DNA of 64,000 nucleotides from Carnegiea gigantea (GCA_029747015.1 JAKOGI010000355.1:310001-374000); one strand, 5' to 3'. Positions 11,115 through 23,839 are shown, numbered from the stretch's first letter. A program made the numbers and translations. The notes: generated from the sequence alone by a model not told the origin.

Positions 11115-11493
11115 CAAGCATCTAACACCACCTCCGGTGGTTGCCTCGTGAGGCAAAAGGAAGAAGAGAGAAAGGGGGTGAGGCAAGGGAGTAGCTACGC
11201 CAGTTGGCTCATGGCTCATGGCTTGCAAGGAGGCTCTTGGCCACGAGCCGGCTTACCAGCCTTTTTTTCTTTTTTTAATTTTTTAAATATTTTTATTTTT
11301 TTAATTCTAATAATAAAGTTGTGTGTTATAAAGTGGGTTCATGGGTATTATTTTATTTGGCAAGCAAGCATTGTGGGCCTTGTATTAGAGAGAGGAAGAA
11401 TTGTGAATTAAAAAATTAACTTACAAGCTGATGTGACAGAGGTAAGCACCAACTGATGAGTCAAAAAACTGACTCACTACTGAAAATGCTCTG
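11115..11493. mobile_element. Harbinger-like miniature element
   Basis: A ~380-bp element whose left end (AAGCATCTAACACCACC) and right end (GAGCATTTTCAGTAG on the - strand) match the GAGCATTTTCAG-type ends of the copies at 16958-17325 and 33814-34184. The GC-rich middle (11130-11260) has several short repeats of GGCTCATGG and CACGAGCC type. The superfamily call rests on the TTA duplication of the 16958 copy. No transposase is present. Confidence 0.45.
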
Positions 11494-12539
11494 AATCAAA
11501 AAAATAAAAAACTTTTTTGCATTGGATCTCTGAATCATGAACACTCTAAGAGTATCCTTATCATATTTAATAATGAAAATTTGCGACAACTGGCTTGACT
11601 TTTCTAGATAAAAGAGGAATTTCTTTCGTTAATTCTTTGGATTTTTTTTTTAAAAAAGATGTAATTATCAGAGAGTTTGATAAAGAAAGAACAAATGGCT
11701 TCCGTTCCTTTTTATCCAAATTGCTTTGTCCTTTCTTTGTACAAATTAAAGTACGCATAGTAACTTACAATCAATTCATTATTTCTGAGATTCCTTTTTA
11801 TGCAATTTCAATGGATGACCCCCCCCCCCAAATATATGCTTTCTCCTTGTCAAAAAGGTTCCATTAAAAGTTGGTTAAAACTTTTTTTTCCAGAGATAAT
11901 ATGCAAAATGTAGGAATTTTTTTTTTGAAAAAAACTTGAACTTTATCGCAATAGCTCAGTTTTCTAGGGTTTAAGTCGATTAATATGAATAGGGTAGACT
12001 TCATCCTCTAAGGTAAACGGATTACGGAAAGAAAATTACTGTGTAAATCTAGTAGGTTAATTATTGTGCACTTCGATTTCTCCATCATCACAGATGTACG
12101 TGGTGCAAACTTTTTAGTTTGTGTACAAAATAGAATCACTTCTAGTGACTACACAAAAGGCTCAACATTCGTGTCAATCTTTGAGAGCATTTCGATTGAA
12201 CATAGTTTGCAAAAGTTAACAATAAAATTTTTTTATAAATTTTAACCATTTATTTGGACGTTTCTTAGAATTTGGTATCAGAAATGTTTTACATAGGAGG
12301 TCTCATGTTTAAATTTTAACGGTTTCATGTTAAACTTGCACAAAATAGGTATGCAACACCTGCAAGTTAAGTTCACAGAACATTCATGTGGTAGGGCATG
12401 GATGTTGATTAGAACTTTTCCATAATCTTAGATAATCACGTAAGCTTTTAATTGATACGATTTTAGCACCAGTTATTATATCATATAATCGGCTACTCAC
12501 GAGCAGTTGTACAATTGAATTTTAACTCACTAAAAATAT
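11494..12539. other. Intergenic, no gene seen
   Basis: AT-rich sequence with a C9 run near 11820. Open frames here (11567-11758 and 11595-11867) are low-complexity and unsupported. Confidence 0.5.
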
Positions 12540-13091
12540 TATGTAGTTCATTAAAATATGTTACTGCATATCTAATTTCGCTCAAAAAAAAAATGCTATA
12601 TAACTCACTAAAATATTTTAGTGAGTTGAGACATATTTTTAGCGAGTTAATAGGTACTTTTAGCAAGCAGAGAAGCTCAAATCAACACATCTTATACACT
12701 TGAGTTTCACTCACTGAAGAAACTACATAGCTCATTAAAATTTGCTATTATACACAAGAAAAAGATCATTGTTCATCCAAATTAAAGCTTACTACATTAT
12801 ATTCTAGTTATCTATACTATTTTTTTAATGGGTTGTGATATTTATTTAGTAAGTTGTAATAGTTCTTTAGTGAGTTGTAAAATATGTTTGGTGATAAATA
12901 TGATTAAGTGAGTGGTGCTAATGGTTCATAATTTTTTTTTAAAAAAAAGAGTAAGCAAACATGTAATACACAGTTTTAGTGAGCATATACATATTCTTAT
13001 TCTTGTTTTGGCATATGATTTCTTAATGAGTTGCATTGTCACATTCGACGAGCTGGTTATAGTGTATGTTTAGTGAGCAGTACTTTATATT

Positions 13092-13618
13092 CAGTGGTAG
13101 ATGTTGATGTTTGAAAGAAGGGTGTCCACCTACTCTACTACTACTTGCATTATTTTCTTCATCTTTTTGATTTTTTTTATTTTCAAGTATCATAAAATGG
13201 GATTGGATTGATCTGTATAAAATTTGGAGAGAAAAGCAAACACACAAACTTAGCGATGAAATCAAACAGGAACACAAGGTTTCTGTGTGATTGAGTGTGA
13301 GTAACAAACCAATTTTGCTAAGAACAAAATTCTAGTATGAGAGGACTAATGAGAGAGGGTCAGATTGGGGGGGAGTTGAGTTCTGGGCTTTTTATTTTAA
13401 TTACTGTCAAGGTTTTTATAGACTTTTTTAATAAAAAAATAAAATATTGATAGCTCATTTATTTGGTCTGCGTGAATGGAAGGTTGCAAGGGTGTCTATG
13501 ACTTCTTTTGGATCTTTTCTAGGGATGTTCATATATATAACTTTTAACCCCTTCAAAATAGCCTACCAGGATTTTTGGGGGGGGGTAGGCCCCTAGCCCA
13601 TATGTAGATCCGCCCATG
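13092..13618. mobile_element. hAT-like miniature element with perfect 8-bp target duplication
   Basis: A 527-bp element beginning CAGTGGTAGATG and ending GTAGATCCGCCCATG, flanked by the exact duplication TTTATATT (13084-13091 and 13619-13626). The ends are related to those of the elements at 3700 and 43435. A G9 run lies near its right end. It holds no transposase: the 94-codon - strand frame that overlaps it has no recognisable domain. Confidence 0.7.
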
Positions 13619-13860
13619 TTTATATTTACTTTATAATGTATCATGATTTATCTTTTGGTTAACTAAAGTATAAGACTCTTTAAATACACAAGAATGGCAT
13701 ACTTGAAAATCAGTCACTTGCACTATTTCTTTTACTAAGCTATAATATTTACTTACTAAGTTGCGATAGATATTTAGTGAGTTAAAAAGTATATTCAGTA
13801 TTCATATAATTCAATGAGTGATACTAAGTATTCCTAATCAAAATGAGGAAGCAAATTGCA

Positions 13861-14115
13861 ATGCCCGACCCCCTCCCGAGCCAGAATAGTTTTCGGGAAT
13901 GGCTTTAAGGATTGTCGACTGGCCCCATAAATCACCACAAACCTTTCCGGCATGCTTCGTTCTCGCTCACACGCTACCTAAAAAACTTCCCAGGAGGTCA
14001 CCCATCCTAAGATTGCTCATCAACAAACACACTTAACTATAGAGTTCTTAAGAATGAGCTTCCCGCAAAGGAAGGTACATCTGAGTTGATATATGTAGTT
14101 ACATCAATTCCTTTT
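13861..14115 (-). repeat. 5S rRNA-derived repeat (SINE3/Cassandra-like)
   Basis: On the - strand 14052-13984 follows the 3' half of plant 5S rRNA: an AAGAACTC..AGTTAAGTGTGTTTG block (box A region), then a GAGCAATCTTAGGATGGG and TGACCTCCTGGGAAGTT block (intermediate element and box C). It is too diverged and too short for a functional 5S gene and is followed by unrelated G/C-rich sequence (13980-13861). Elements that carry a 5S promoter in this way include Cassandra TRIMs and 5S-derived SINEs. Which applies cannot be decided because no LTR pair was found. Confidence 0.6.
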
Positions 14116-14430
14116 AAGTTACACACAGGGTATTAGACAAACAATATAATATACAATTACACATTCTTATTTATATTTTGAGGTATGATATTATTTGAAT
14201 GAGCTACACTATAACTTTTGATGAGCTATGACATATGTTTAGTGAACTATATTTTATATCCATCTTCTTATGTGTTGTGATATATCTTTTGACTAACTCA
14301 AATATATAGGATTCTTTAAATGGACAAGAATGACATATTAGAAAAGTTTCAATCACGTGTACTCAAACTTTTTAGTGAGTTATTTTATTGTGTTTTGATG
14401 AAATATGATATACACTTAGTGACTAATACA

Positions 14431-16957
14431 TACGGTACAACTCACTGATTCATACAATGTTCCTTTTAAGTGTATAAAGGTATGGTAAGCCTTTGGTATG
14501 CTTACTAACATATCTATATAAATTATAAGTTTATATACATATATATATGTATGTATGTATGTATATTGAAAAAAATAAAAATGATCATGGGCGATTAGTA
14601 CGCCTAATTGCACGTAACAATTTACGGTTGAGGACTCGTATCGTGTGAAAGTGCCGATAATCATTTTGTTGCCTTTCCCACAGTTGTAGCACGAGGTGGC
14701 TTTTTTTGGGGGGGGGGGGGGGGGAAGAGTCAAGGCCGACCATGGAATTTTTAGGGCATATTGAAGTGTCTGAAGACGTTGTCATAATTAACATAGTTAG
14801 GTCAACCGAATTCTATTGGAAAGCCATAAAAAGTAAAATTTGGAGGTCGTAAAAACGCATTCGTGACAATTTGACTTCTTGCTAATTATATCAAAAACTA
14901 AGTATAATTCTATTTTTCTTATGGTGCAAGGAACTAGGTTGGTAAGTGGTATTCTACTTTTCGTTTGAGAAGACTGAGAAAGTCGTTGACTAACTAGTTT
15001 TGTTTTGCAGCTTTTTTTAGTTCAAATGAACCACAAAAGCAGTACAATATAATGGAGGGAAGGAAAATTGAACGTGAGATCTAATGTACTTAGAACCACG
15101 AAGGCAGTACAATCTTTTTTTTTTTTTTTTTTTTGCAGCTCTTTGTCTTGCAGCTTTTCTTCTCCTAACAATTAATAGAATTTATTTGACATTTTTTTGT
15201 ATTTCATCAAATTTAAAATTATACCAGTGTTCTCTTTAAAATTTAGGCCAGAAAAATATATATTTCATTTAATTTGCTCCTTTGCATTTTAACAAAGAAT
15301 ATCAATATGTAACATTTATATACGCATGTTTGTGCACTTCGAAATAAATATCAATCTTATAAATATTTTTAAACTATATGTAATATAGTTAGCTGAAGTG
15401 AAATGAAGGAGAAAAGAGCTAAGTTACCATCTTGACTTTTGAAAAAATCCTAATATAACAATTATAATTCGCCTAATAATAACTCCAAAATTTTTCTACA
15501 AAAAGTTCCAAACTCTTCAATTCTTGGACTGATTATATTCCTATATTTACCTTTATGTTTTCCGTTTTTTCTCATGACATTAATCGACAAAACTATCAAA
15601 AATTTAATAAATACAAATATAACAAAACAATCAAAATTCGCCAAAATAATCAAACTAAACTTACTTTAGACGAAAGTTTTTTCTTTTTTTTTTGATCCAA
15701 TAGATGAAAGTCTTTCAATATAATTGTACATAATAATGCCCCAAAGGATTACTTGTAGGGCAGGAAAAGCAGCCAGCCATATCCCTTGTAGGAGAAAAAG
15801 GAAGCTTTTCGCTGCCTTTTTAGGAAAAAAAACAAAAATTAATGTATATAGAAAATTGCTACGTGAAGGAATTGAAATTCTATTCGTATAATTGTCAAAG
15901 TCGTAGGGATAATAACGAGCTGGCAATCTTTGTTCATTTGTATTCTTCCTAATCTAAACAGTGAGATACTTCCTTAAGACACTCCAAATTAATTCACAAG
16001 TCTACTTTAATTCAAACAACTCAACAACAATAATAATAACTACAATGACATTCAATGTAAATTCCTTTTAAATAAATTAAATACAGGGATATATTGAAAT
16101 GTAAGAAAAAGAGCTTCCATACAAATGTGATATGGCTTTTTTTTAATAATTTTCATTTTCTAAAAAAAATTAAAATTTAATTATTAAACCAATTAATTAT
16201 ATCTATTTTAAAATAAGATGATATGGTGTTGCAAATACATGTGATCCCTCTTTTCTTTCCTTATGCTCCTCAACATGTTGACAAGTGGAACTCTTTGAAC
16301 TTGGTTAATCCTCAACAGTTTCCTTGTTTTGCTTGTACCATTGGGAAATGCTATGAGTCATTGACCACTTATTCATAATTTATATACCCAATAAACTAAT
16401 TTTTTTTTAAAAAAAATCACAATTGCACATATTTGGACTTTTGAATCCATGCAAGTCCTTGTCAACTTAGGTACAAGGATTAGAAAGTTTAATAATTCTG
16501 TTTGACAGAGTTGTCATCATCGATATTGATCCGATAACTAAACTTTAATTATAAGAGTGTCCAGTATGTCGAGCAACAAGAGAGACAAGACGACCCTAAT
16601 ATGCCACCTAATGCATCTTTAACTATGCAATTAATTAACTTTCTCTTGTAATTAGTGCACACAAGCACATTTTCCCACATTCACACAGTGAGTGTTAACC
16701 TTTTAATTAATTGTTTAAGACATTAATCAGATTATCTAGAGAAGATAAACAAGAAGATATTTTTACTCCCTGAGGCTGACTAATGTGCTCAACACATCAT
16801 GCAAGCAATAGTTTATGTGAAAAGTATGATCGGCTCCTCATGATGTGCCCTTCTTTTTCTCGGTTATTGGGAGTACTATACAGCTCTACTTTTTGTTCTT
16901 CATGAAGAAACATACTTGATTTATTTAGGTTTTGTCATAAAGCATGTATCATACTTA
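14431..16957. other. Intergenic, no gene seen
   Basis: Very AT-rich. It contains an ATGT microsatellite (about 14538-14565), a G18-19 run (about 14708-14725) and a T-tract (15113-15135). Open frames are short and low in complexity. Confidence 0.5.
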
Positions 16958-17325
16958 GAGGATTCTCAGCCTATATTTCATATTTTCAAACTTTATCTTA
17001 TTACATCAGTAAAAGTTTCAATTTTTTGAAATTCGTATTCCTTCACTTCTTCAACTTATAAAACTTCAACTTAAATTACTCAATAAAATATTTACAATGG
17101 ATCCACCTCATAATATAAAATCTTTTTTTAATAATGTAGATAATATTTTTACAAAAGAAAAAAAAGAAAAACAAAATAAATAACAAAATGACAAACAAGG
17201 GGGAATGCGGGGGGACGCACTATCGTTCCTCCCCGCGAGGCAGCTGCAGTGGGAATGAGTGAGCAGCCGTCAAGCGTCTTTGGCGCCAATCCGATGGAAC
17301 GCAAATTTTCCGGGTGTGGGTGCTC
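16958..17325. mobile_element. Harbinger-like miniature element with TTA duplication
   Basis: A 368-bp element beginning GAGGATTCTCAGCC and ending GTGTGGGTGCTC, flanked by TTA on both sides (16955-16957 and 17326-17328), as expected for PIF/Harbinger insertion. The A/T-rich left half is closely similar to 33814-33970 (shared ACATCAGTAAAAGTT-type and CTCAATAAAATATTT-type blocks). The right half is G/C-rich. No coding capacity. Confidence 0.55.
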
Positions 17326-17586
17326 TTAAATTCATAGGCATATTTTATTCCCCCAAAAAGAATTGCACCTTATGTGTTTCCCCCACCCTTTGACCATCTT
17401 ATAAAGAGTGAGGTTATTGGTTACAATGACAAATCCTCAATAATATGTTATACTTCATACAAAAATTAACTCTTCTATGGACATAAACATAATTATGTTT
17501 CATAAAATTCTTAGCTACCTAGACCGATCAATTAAGGATTAAGACAATAAAATGTAACAAATTAAAGAGTTTGTCGATATTGCATA

Positions 17587-17960
17587 TGTTGGGATTGATA
17601 AAAATCAATGGAAGAAGAAGAAAAGAAAAGACAAAGGAAGTTAAAAAAGAAAAAGTTTTGATAACGGAAGGAGTATTTCAAAACTTAATTTCAGGGAAAG
17701 TTTAAGAGTGATGTGCATTTAGAGGAGTGAATATTTTTTTGGTTGGAAACTTCCATGCACTCCTATAAATAGGGGTGTTCTTTGTCTTTAAAAACAATAC
17801 ACACAAAGACTGCACACGATACCACTGAAAAAAATACCAAGAGGGAGCTTGGTGAGTGTAAGCAGTAACTGGTACTTAATTGCTAGAAAAACACATCCGG
17901 GTTAGGGTTTGAGAAGATTTGTTTATAAGTGTCCGGTGATTAACACTTGTAGGTAGGGAA
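17587..17960 (+). repeat. Truncated 5' LTR
   Basis: It begins TGTTGGGATTGATAAAAATC and matches the 3' LTR at 19404 over about 375 bp, with many substitutions. The final ~130 bp present in the 3' LTR, the CA end and the PBS are missing. A TATA-like motif (CTATAAATAGGGG) lies near 17763-17775. Confidence 0.75.
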
Positions 17961-19366
17961 GGGACAATTGAAGTCAAAGAACGTGGGATAGCATCGGTAA
18001 AAGGCTCGAGCATTTCGACCAAACCTTTTGATGGACATGGTGATTTCACGTTGTGGCAACAACGGGTGAAAAGTTAGCTGACACAGGAAGAGACAATTAA
18101 AGCCTTGAAGATGAAGACTCGTAGGATCGAAAAGATGACAGATGATGAGTGGGTGACACTCAGGGAAAATGACAAGCCATAGACGATGTCAAAGGAGGAG
18201 TGAGAGGATTTGAAAGATATGACAACAAGTACAATCTTATTATGTCATGCAAATAATACTCTTCAAGAGGTTTTCGGCTTCACAAACCGGTAGATATTGG
18301 GAACAAGTTGGAGAGTCGGTATGAATCCAAATCGTTGACAAGTAGGTTGTACTTGAAGAAATGATTGTTTGGTCTCCAAAAGACGGAAGAAGCGGACTTT
18401 AATCAACGTCTAGACGAATTTAACAAGATAACTACAGCGTTGGCTTCTCTAGATGTAAAGATTGAAGAGGAGGACAAAGGTTTTGCTCTTGTTGGCTTCT
18501 TTTCCTTCATCTTCTGATAATAGTGTGACTATTCTGTTATTCGGAAAAGAGACCCTAAGAGTTGATGAGGTGGTTGCCGCATTGTTGACAAATGAGATTT
18601 GGCGGGGTAATAACAGACTCTCAAATGATGGTCAGGTGGCCATGGTTACAAAAGAGTCCAGTAGGAGATGAGAATGGTCAAGAGAGAAGGAATGATTTGA
18701 ACGTTCAAGATCAAGTGGTCGGAAGTTCAAGTGTTATTACTACGACGAAAAAAGTCATATGATGAGAAATTGTCACAAAAGGAAGAAGGATTTGAGAGAT
18801 GAGAAGTAATCAATAGTGGGAGTTGCAGAAGGTTCAAACCTATTTAATGGAGGTAACGTATTTCTGGTAACTGCTGAAAGTCTAAGAAGGTCAGGTTGGA
18901 TCTTAGATTCTGCTTATTCGTTTCAGATGTGTTTAGCCAAAGAGTAGTTTGATACTATCAACCATGTGAAAAAGGTAATGTCAATATGATAAACGATACA
19001 CGAGGTCGGATTTTCGAGATAGAAACAGTATGAATTCGCATGTTTGATGGGATAATGCGGACAGTAACTGGGGTTATGCATGTGTCAAGTCTAAAAAGAA
19101 AATTGATTTCTTTGGGAACTTTGGATGCGCAAGGCTACTGGTATTCGTCTCAAGGTGGAATTTTAAAGATCTCCAAAGAAGCTATGGTAGTCTTAAGAGG
19201 AGAAATGTCTGGACGCTTGTACAGACTTGTAAGGAATATGCAGAGGGATGGAGCTGCAGCGAGAGCTTCTACAAGTAACTCAAGCGGAAGACATGTAACA
19301 AGGAGGAAGCAAGTAATGTTTGCTTCTTTGGCTGAAGGTGGAGATAACCTTTGCAGATCGAGCTAG
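17961..19366 (+). pseudogene. Broken Copia gag-protease
   Basis: Recognisable in pieces with several stops. There is a Gag N-terminal segment (KPFDGHGDFTLWQQRV) near 18020-18070 and a zinc-knuckle remnant (CYYYDEKSHMMRNC) near 18735, which keeps the C, H and C spacing but has lost its glycines. A protease remnant (WILDSAYSFQMC) near 18900 has its DSG motif changed to DSA. A GAG-pre-integrase segment (HVSSLKRKLISLGTLDAQG, 19080-19140) is open for 108 codons. It is not functional as it stands. Confidence 0.8.
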
Positions 19367-19403
19367 GTGGAGCCGTTGGTATTGATTTTTTCAAGGTAGA
19401 AAT

Positions 19404-19912
19404 TGTTAGGATTGATAAAAATCAATGGAAGAAGAAAAAACGAAAAGATAAAGGAAGTTAAAAAATAAAAAAGTTTTGATAACGGAAGAAATGTTTCAAA
19501 ATTTAATTTCAGGGGAAGTTTGAGAGTAACATGCATTTAAGAGTGAATATTTCTTTGGTTGGAAACTTCCCTGCACTCCTATAAATTGGGCTATTATTTG
19601 TCTTTGGAAACAACACACAAAAAAACTGCACAAGAGACTATTGGGAAAAGTACCAACAGGTAGCTTGGTGAGAGTGGGTGAGTGTAGGGAGCAACTGGTA
19701 ATTAATTGCTGAAAAACACATCCTGGTAGGGGGTGTAGAAAGGGTCTGTTTATAAGTGTCTGAAAACTAATGCTTGTAAATAGGGAGAGTTATTTACATA
19801 TTGTCCTGAAACAGTGAAATATAACTCTTCTCTCAATTTTTTCTTTGTGTCAGTTTTATTTATTCATCGCCTTTTCGATAATTTTCGGATATTACTTGCT
19901 TAAAACCCAACA
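19404..19912 (+). repeat. 3' LTR of the Copia element upstream of GH3
   Basis: A 509-bp LTR with TGTTAGG and CCCAACA ends, preceded by the PPT. A TATA-like CTATAAATTGG lies near 19579. Its outer end is 530 bp upstream of the GH3 start codon and in the same orientation, so a residual LTR promoter would read towards GH3. Confidence 0.75.
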
Positions 19913-19942
19913 TCGTACAACTATCTCACATGAAATAATTGT

Positions 19943-19948
19943 GAGACA
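19943..19948 (-). promoter_or_regulatory. Possible auxin response element (TGTCTC) upstream of GH3
   Basis: GAGACA on the + strand is TGTCTC on the - strand, the classical ARF-binding element found in GH3 promoters. It lies about 320 bp upstream of the GH3 TATA box and about 30 bp beyond the retrotransposon end. A six-base match can occur by chance. Confidence 0.35.
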
Positions 19949-20269
19949 CAATGAAAAAGCGTTACTACGACATGTAAAATAGAGAAAAGTCCCAAAAGAA
20001 AATCAAGTTTAAGAACTCGAGCCTTATTTTGTGGTCTCGAACTTGCCATTTCAAACAAAACCACCTCTGCCCTTTGAATTAATTGCGGTTTGACGTTAGC
20101 CAAGAAAGCATGGAGAGCTCCCCTTCCCATGTGTTCACAAAAGAAAAACAAAAAATGCAGCCCACCAAAAAAAAAAAACAAGGGTTTACTTGGATAAATT
20201 GACAACTTTGCCCATCCATGAACGCAGTTCTCTTTTTGTATACCCATTTTGAAACCAATCCCTTTCCTC

Positions 20270-20277
20270 TATATAAA
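20270..20277 (+). promoter_or_regulatory. TATA box of the GH3 gene
   Basis: TATATAAA, about 165 bp upstream of the start codon. It is followed by a pyrimidine-rich leader with a CTCGTT-type hexamer microsatellite (20368-20402). Confidence 0.65.
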
Positions 20278-20441
20278 CCCTCATGCCTCCCCACCTTTCC
20301 CTTGCACCCAACTCACACCAAAATTCTCTCTCAGAGCTTGCCTGCCCACTTCTCTCTCTCGTTCTCTCGATCTCGTCCTCGTTCTCGTTCTCGTTCTCGT
20401 TCTGTTGTTGTCTACGGAGAAAGAAGGGACGAAAAAGAAAC

Positions 20442-22914
20442 ATGCCAGAGGCTCCAAGGGAACCACACAAGCTCATAGAACACTACAACTTTGTAGAAAA
20501 GTGCAAGAAGGCACTTGAGTTTATAGAAGATGTAACAAAGAATGCTGATCAAGTGCAAAACCAGGTCCTATCTGAAATCCTGACCCGAAACGCCAACGTC
20601 GAGTACCTCCAAAGGCATGGCCTCAACGGAGCCATTGACAAAGAAACCTTCAAGAAACTCATTCCTGTCATCCAGTATGAAGACGTCCAATCCGACATAA
20701 CCCGTATTGCCAATGGTGATAAATCCTCCATCCTCTGCTCCCAACCCATCTATGAGTTCCTTACAAGGTATTGAATGTAGTTAGTTTTAATTATCTGTCA
20801 GTACAAAGCAGGATTCACATTGAGTGTTTTTTTTTAGTTTGTTTGGTATTTTTTGTGGGAGGGAGAAGGGGGGGGTATTGTGACTTCTAATTATTTCTAT
20901 GTACTTTTTGCTAATTGGGGTTTTTTTTTTTTTTTTTGGGTCTCTTTTTCCTATTGGATTTTGTAGCTCTGGGACATCTGGAGGAGAGAGAAAATTGATG
21001 CCAACAATTGAGGAGGAGCTAGGGAGGAGATCATTGCTGTACAGCCTACTAATGCCAGTGATGAGCCAGTTTTTGCCGGGTCTAGAGCAGGGCAAAGGCA
21101 TGTATTTCCTCTTCATTAAATCCGAGTCCAAGACTCCGGGCGGGCTACCAGCCCGACCCGTATTGACAAGCTACTACAAGAGCCCGCATTTCAAGAACAG
21201 GCCATTTGATCCATACACCAACTACACAAGCCCAAATGAGGCCATCCTCTGCCCTGACTCCTACCAGTCCATGTACTCCCAAATGCTCTGTGGCCTCTGC
21301 CAAAACATGGAGGTCTTCCGTGTTGGGGCGGTCTTCGCCTCGGGCTTCATCCGGGCCATCAAGTTCCTTGAGAAGCACTGGCCCGACTTGGCCCATGACA
21401 TTCGAACTGGGACCCTCAACCCCCAAATCACCGACCTATCTATCCGAGAAGCTGTCTCTCAAATTTTAAAACCCGACCCAAACCTGGCCGACCTGATCGA
21501 GTCCGAATGTGGGAAAGACTCATGGCAAGGGATCATAACAAAGCTATGGCCCAACACTAAATATGTAGATGTGATAGTAACTGGGACCATGGCCCAATAC
21601 ATCCCAACCCTTGATTATTACAGCAATGGGCTACCCCTTGTTTGCACTATGTATGCCTCGTCAGAGTGCTACTTTGGGGTGAATCTTAACCCACTATGCA
21701 AGCCGAGTGAAGTCTCCTACACCCTCATCCCCACCATGGCCTACTTTGAGTTCTTGCCGGTCCACCGCGACATCAATGGTGCAATCACCAACTCCGTCTC
21801 CGTCCCCAAAGCCCTCTCTCAAAAGGAGCAGCTCGAGCTTGTCGATCTCACAAATGTCAAGCTCGGAGACGAGTATGAGCTCATCATCACTACCTACTCG
21901 GGTACGTATAACTTGTCTGATCATAATGCACTGTCCTCCTTTTAGTTCGTGACAAGAAAGTCAACCGAGCTAGTTGCTACAAGAGACCCAACAAAAACAT
22001 TTTAATTAATATATAGTACACTAATGCTCTAGCTCGCTACGAGCAGAATGTCTATAGAGATAAAGTTGTCTATATCTGAATCTTTTCATATCCCGCGAAA
22101 GCGAAACCTACACTGAGAGGTGTAATATTGTTGTTTACAACATTTATGTGATCAACGGTAGTGTCCTTTTTTTCTCTGTCACATAATGACTATGAAATAG
22201 TTAGATAGAACAATAGTAACAACGAGACAAGACATAGATGCATTATCTTATCTTATAAATATAAAATACGAGGGGCTTTCAGTTGGTAGAGCCTAACATG
22301 TGCCTGTAAATGCAGGGCTATACAGGTACAGAGTGGGAGACATACTAAGGGTGGCAGGGTTCAAGAACAAGGCCCCTCAGTTCAACTTCGTGTGTCGTAA
22401 GAACGTGGTCCTAAGCATCGACTCCGACAAGACCGACGAGGTGGAGCTCCACAACGCGGTGGAGAGTGCGGTGGCGCATCTTCGGGCGTTCGATGCCGCA
22501 CTCCTAGAGTACACGAGCTATGCTGACACCACCACCACCATCCCTGGTCACTACGTGCTGTTTTGGGAAGTTCACCAAAACGGATCGACCCAAGTCCCGC
22601 CGTCGGCCCTCGAGGACTGTTGCTTAGCCATCGAGGAGTCCTTGAACAGTGTCTACCGGCAGGGCCGGGTGTCGGACAAGTCGATCGGGCCGCTCGAAAT
22701 CCGGGTCGTGGAGAGTGGGACGTTTGATAAGCTTATGGACTATGCAATTAGCATAGGTGGATCTATTAACCAGTACAAAACGCCTAGGTGTGTTAAATAT
22801 GAGCCTATTATTGAGTTGTTGAACTCTAGAGTGGTGTCTGTCTACTTCAGCCCGAAATGCCCCAAATGGGTCCCGGGTCACAAACAGTGGTGCACTGCCG
22901 ACGAGGAAAGATAG
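20442..22914 (+). CDS. GH3 family amido synthetase (auxin-conjugating type), 3 exons
   Basis: Exons 20442-20767, 20967-21901 and 22316-22914 join in frame to 619 codons plus stop, the usual length for GH3. The family adenylates an acyl acid such as indole-3-acetic acid and joins it to an amino acid in the cytosol, lowering free hormone. The nucleotide-binding motif [10 protein letters not shown] (109-118), YASSE (338-342) and YRVGD (425-429) are all present. The exon 2 sequence ([20 protein letters not shown]) and the C terminus ([13 protein letters not shown]) are typical of the auxin-active group II, closest in memory to GH3.5/GH3.6. The N terminus [10 protein letters not shown] also fits. 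Intron borders are AG|GTATTG..TTGTAG|C and G|GTACGT..TGCAG|G. It is likely auxin-induced, by analogy and the upstream TGTCTC. Exact orthology and substrate are not provable here. Confidence 0.95.
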
Positions 22915-23411
22915 ATGAGATTGAAATTGACATGCATGTATTCGTCAAATGATATGATGTGGGAAAAAAGACCAAATAGGAAAATTTTTAAAGCAGTGGA
23001 TTAGAATCAAGTGTTTTTTTTTTCCCTTTTTTTTTTGGGTTGGTGATCATTGTGGGAAAGGGAATAACCTTTGCATATTAATTATTAGTTTGAAACTTGA
23101 GTAGGATACGTTATTGGAATCGTGTTAATTAGGCAGTCAACAATGCAATTTGTTATAAAGTTTTGGATCAATGTTCAAGTAATTCATCCCTGGCCATAGT
23201 TTTCAATTATGTAAGTTGGATTCTTTTCTTATGTAAGAATATAATATCTATGATTTTAATGCATGTAAACAAATTCCGTCACGTTATATGTGATTGACTA
23301 GTTTGAAGAAAACATAATTCCAAACACCAAGATTGTAAAAACTCGTTATACGTCATTGACCTACTTCGGTTCTTGTTTATAATAGTTTCTTTGTTGTCAA
23401 AATCAAAGCTG

Positions 23412-23466
<55 letters not shown>

Positions 23467-23839
23467 GCGTGATGAGCTACTGGTATAATATTACGTAGTC
23501 AACAATACAAATTATGTAGTGTTTCATTACAACTTGTCTATCTCTGTTCAAGATTCTATTAGGTAATCGACCATGAATATGAATTTTTGTTGTATCTTTT
23601 TTAAGGCATCTGTATATCTGTTTCTTTCTTTCCTTTATTAAAAAACTACATTTATAAGAAAGTTAGGAGATTCAATTTTCATAAACGCTTACCTAATGTA
23701 ACTTTTTTTTTGATTTAATTTTGTTTACCAAACTTTTCCAAATCATTAATTTTTTTCCAGCCGACACTTTTTTTCTCAACTTTCCTCTAAACTTGCTTCT
23801 TAAAACAAAGCAATAACCTATGAAAAATACACGATGAAA

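Larger units (their letters stand above)
12540..14430. repeat. Degenerate minisatellite (TTTAGTGAGTTG-type), interrupted by two insertions
   Basis: Imperfect short units built around 'tttagtgagttgtaat' recur many times in 12540-13090, 13740-13850 and 14200-14430, some in the opposite orientation (ACTCACTAAAA). The array is split by the hAT-like element at 13092-13618 and by the 5S-derived element at about 13861-14115, so it predates both. Period is irregular (roughly 25-40 bp). Confidence 0.6.
17587..19912 (+). mobile_element. Degenerate Copia-type element, gag-protease only
   Basis: A 2.3-kb element on the + strand with a 5' LTR truncated at its inner end, a broken gag-protease region, a PPT (TCAAGGTAGAAAT, 19391-19403) and a complete 3' LTR. 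The PBS and leader were lost with the end of the 5' LTR. Integrase, RT and RNase H are absent. The flanks (GCATA and TCGTA) agree at only three of five positions, so the target duplication has decayed or was never exact. It lies directly upstream of the GH3 gene. Confidence 0.75.

Noticed and set aside
13984..14052. Possible 5S rRNA gene
   Set aside because: Only the 3' half matches, with substitutions and an insertion between the promoter boxes.
20186..20476. 96-codon open frame antisense to the GH3 leader, rich in NENENE and RTRTRT
   Set aside because: Translation of the CTCGTT-type microsatellite in the GH3 5' leader.
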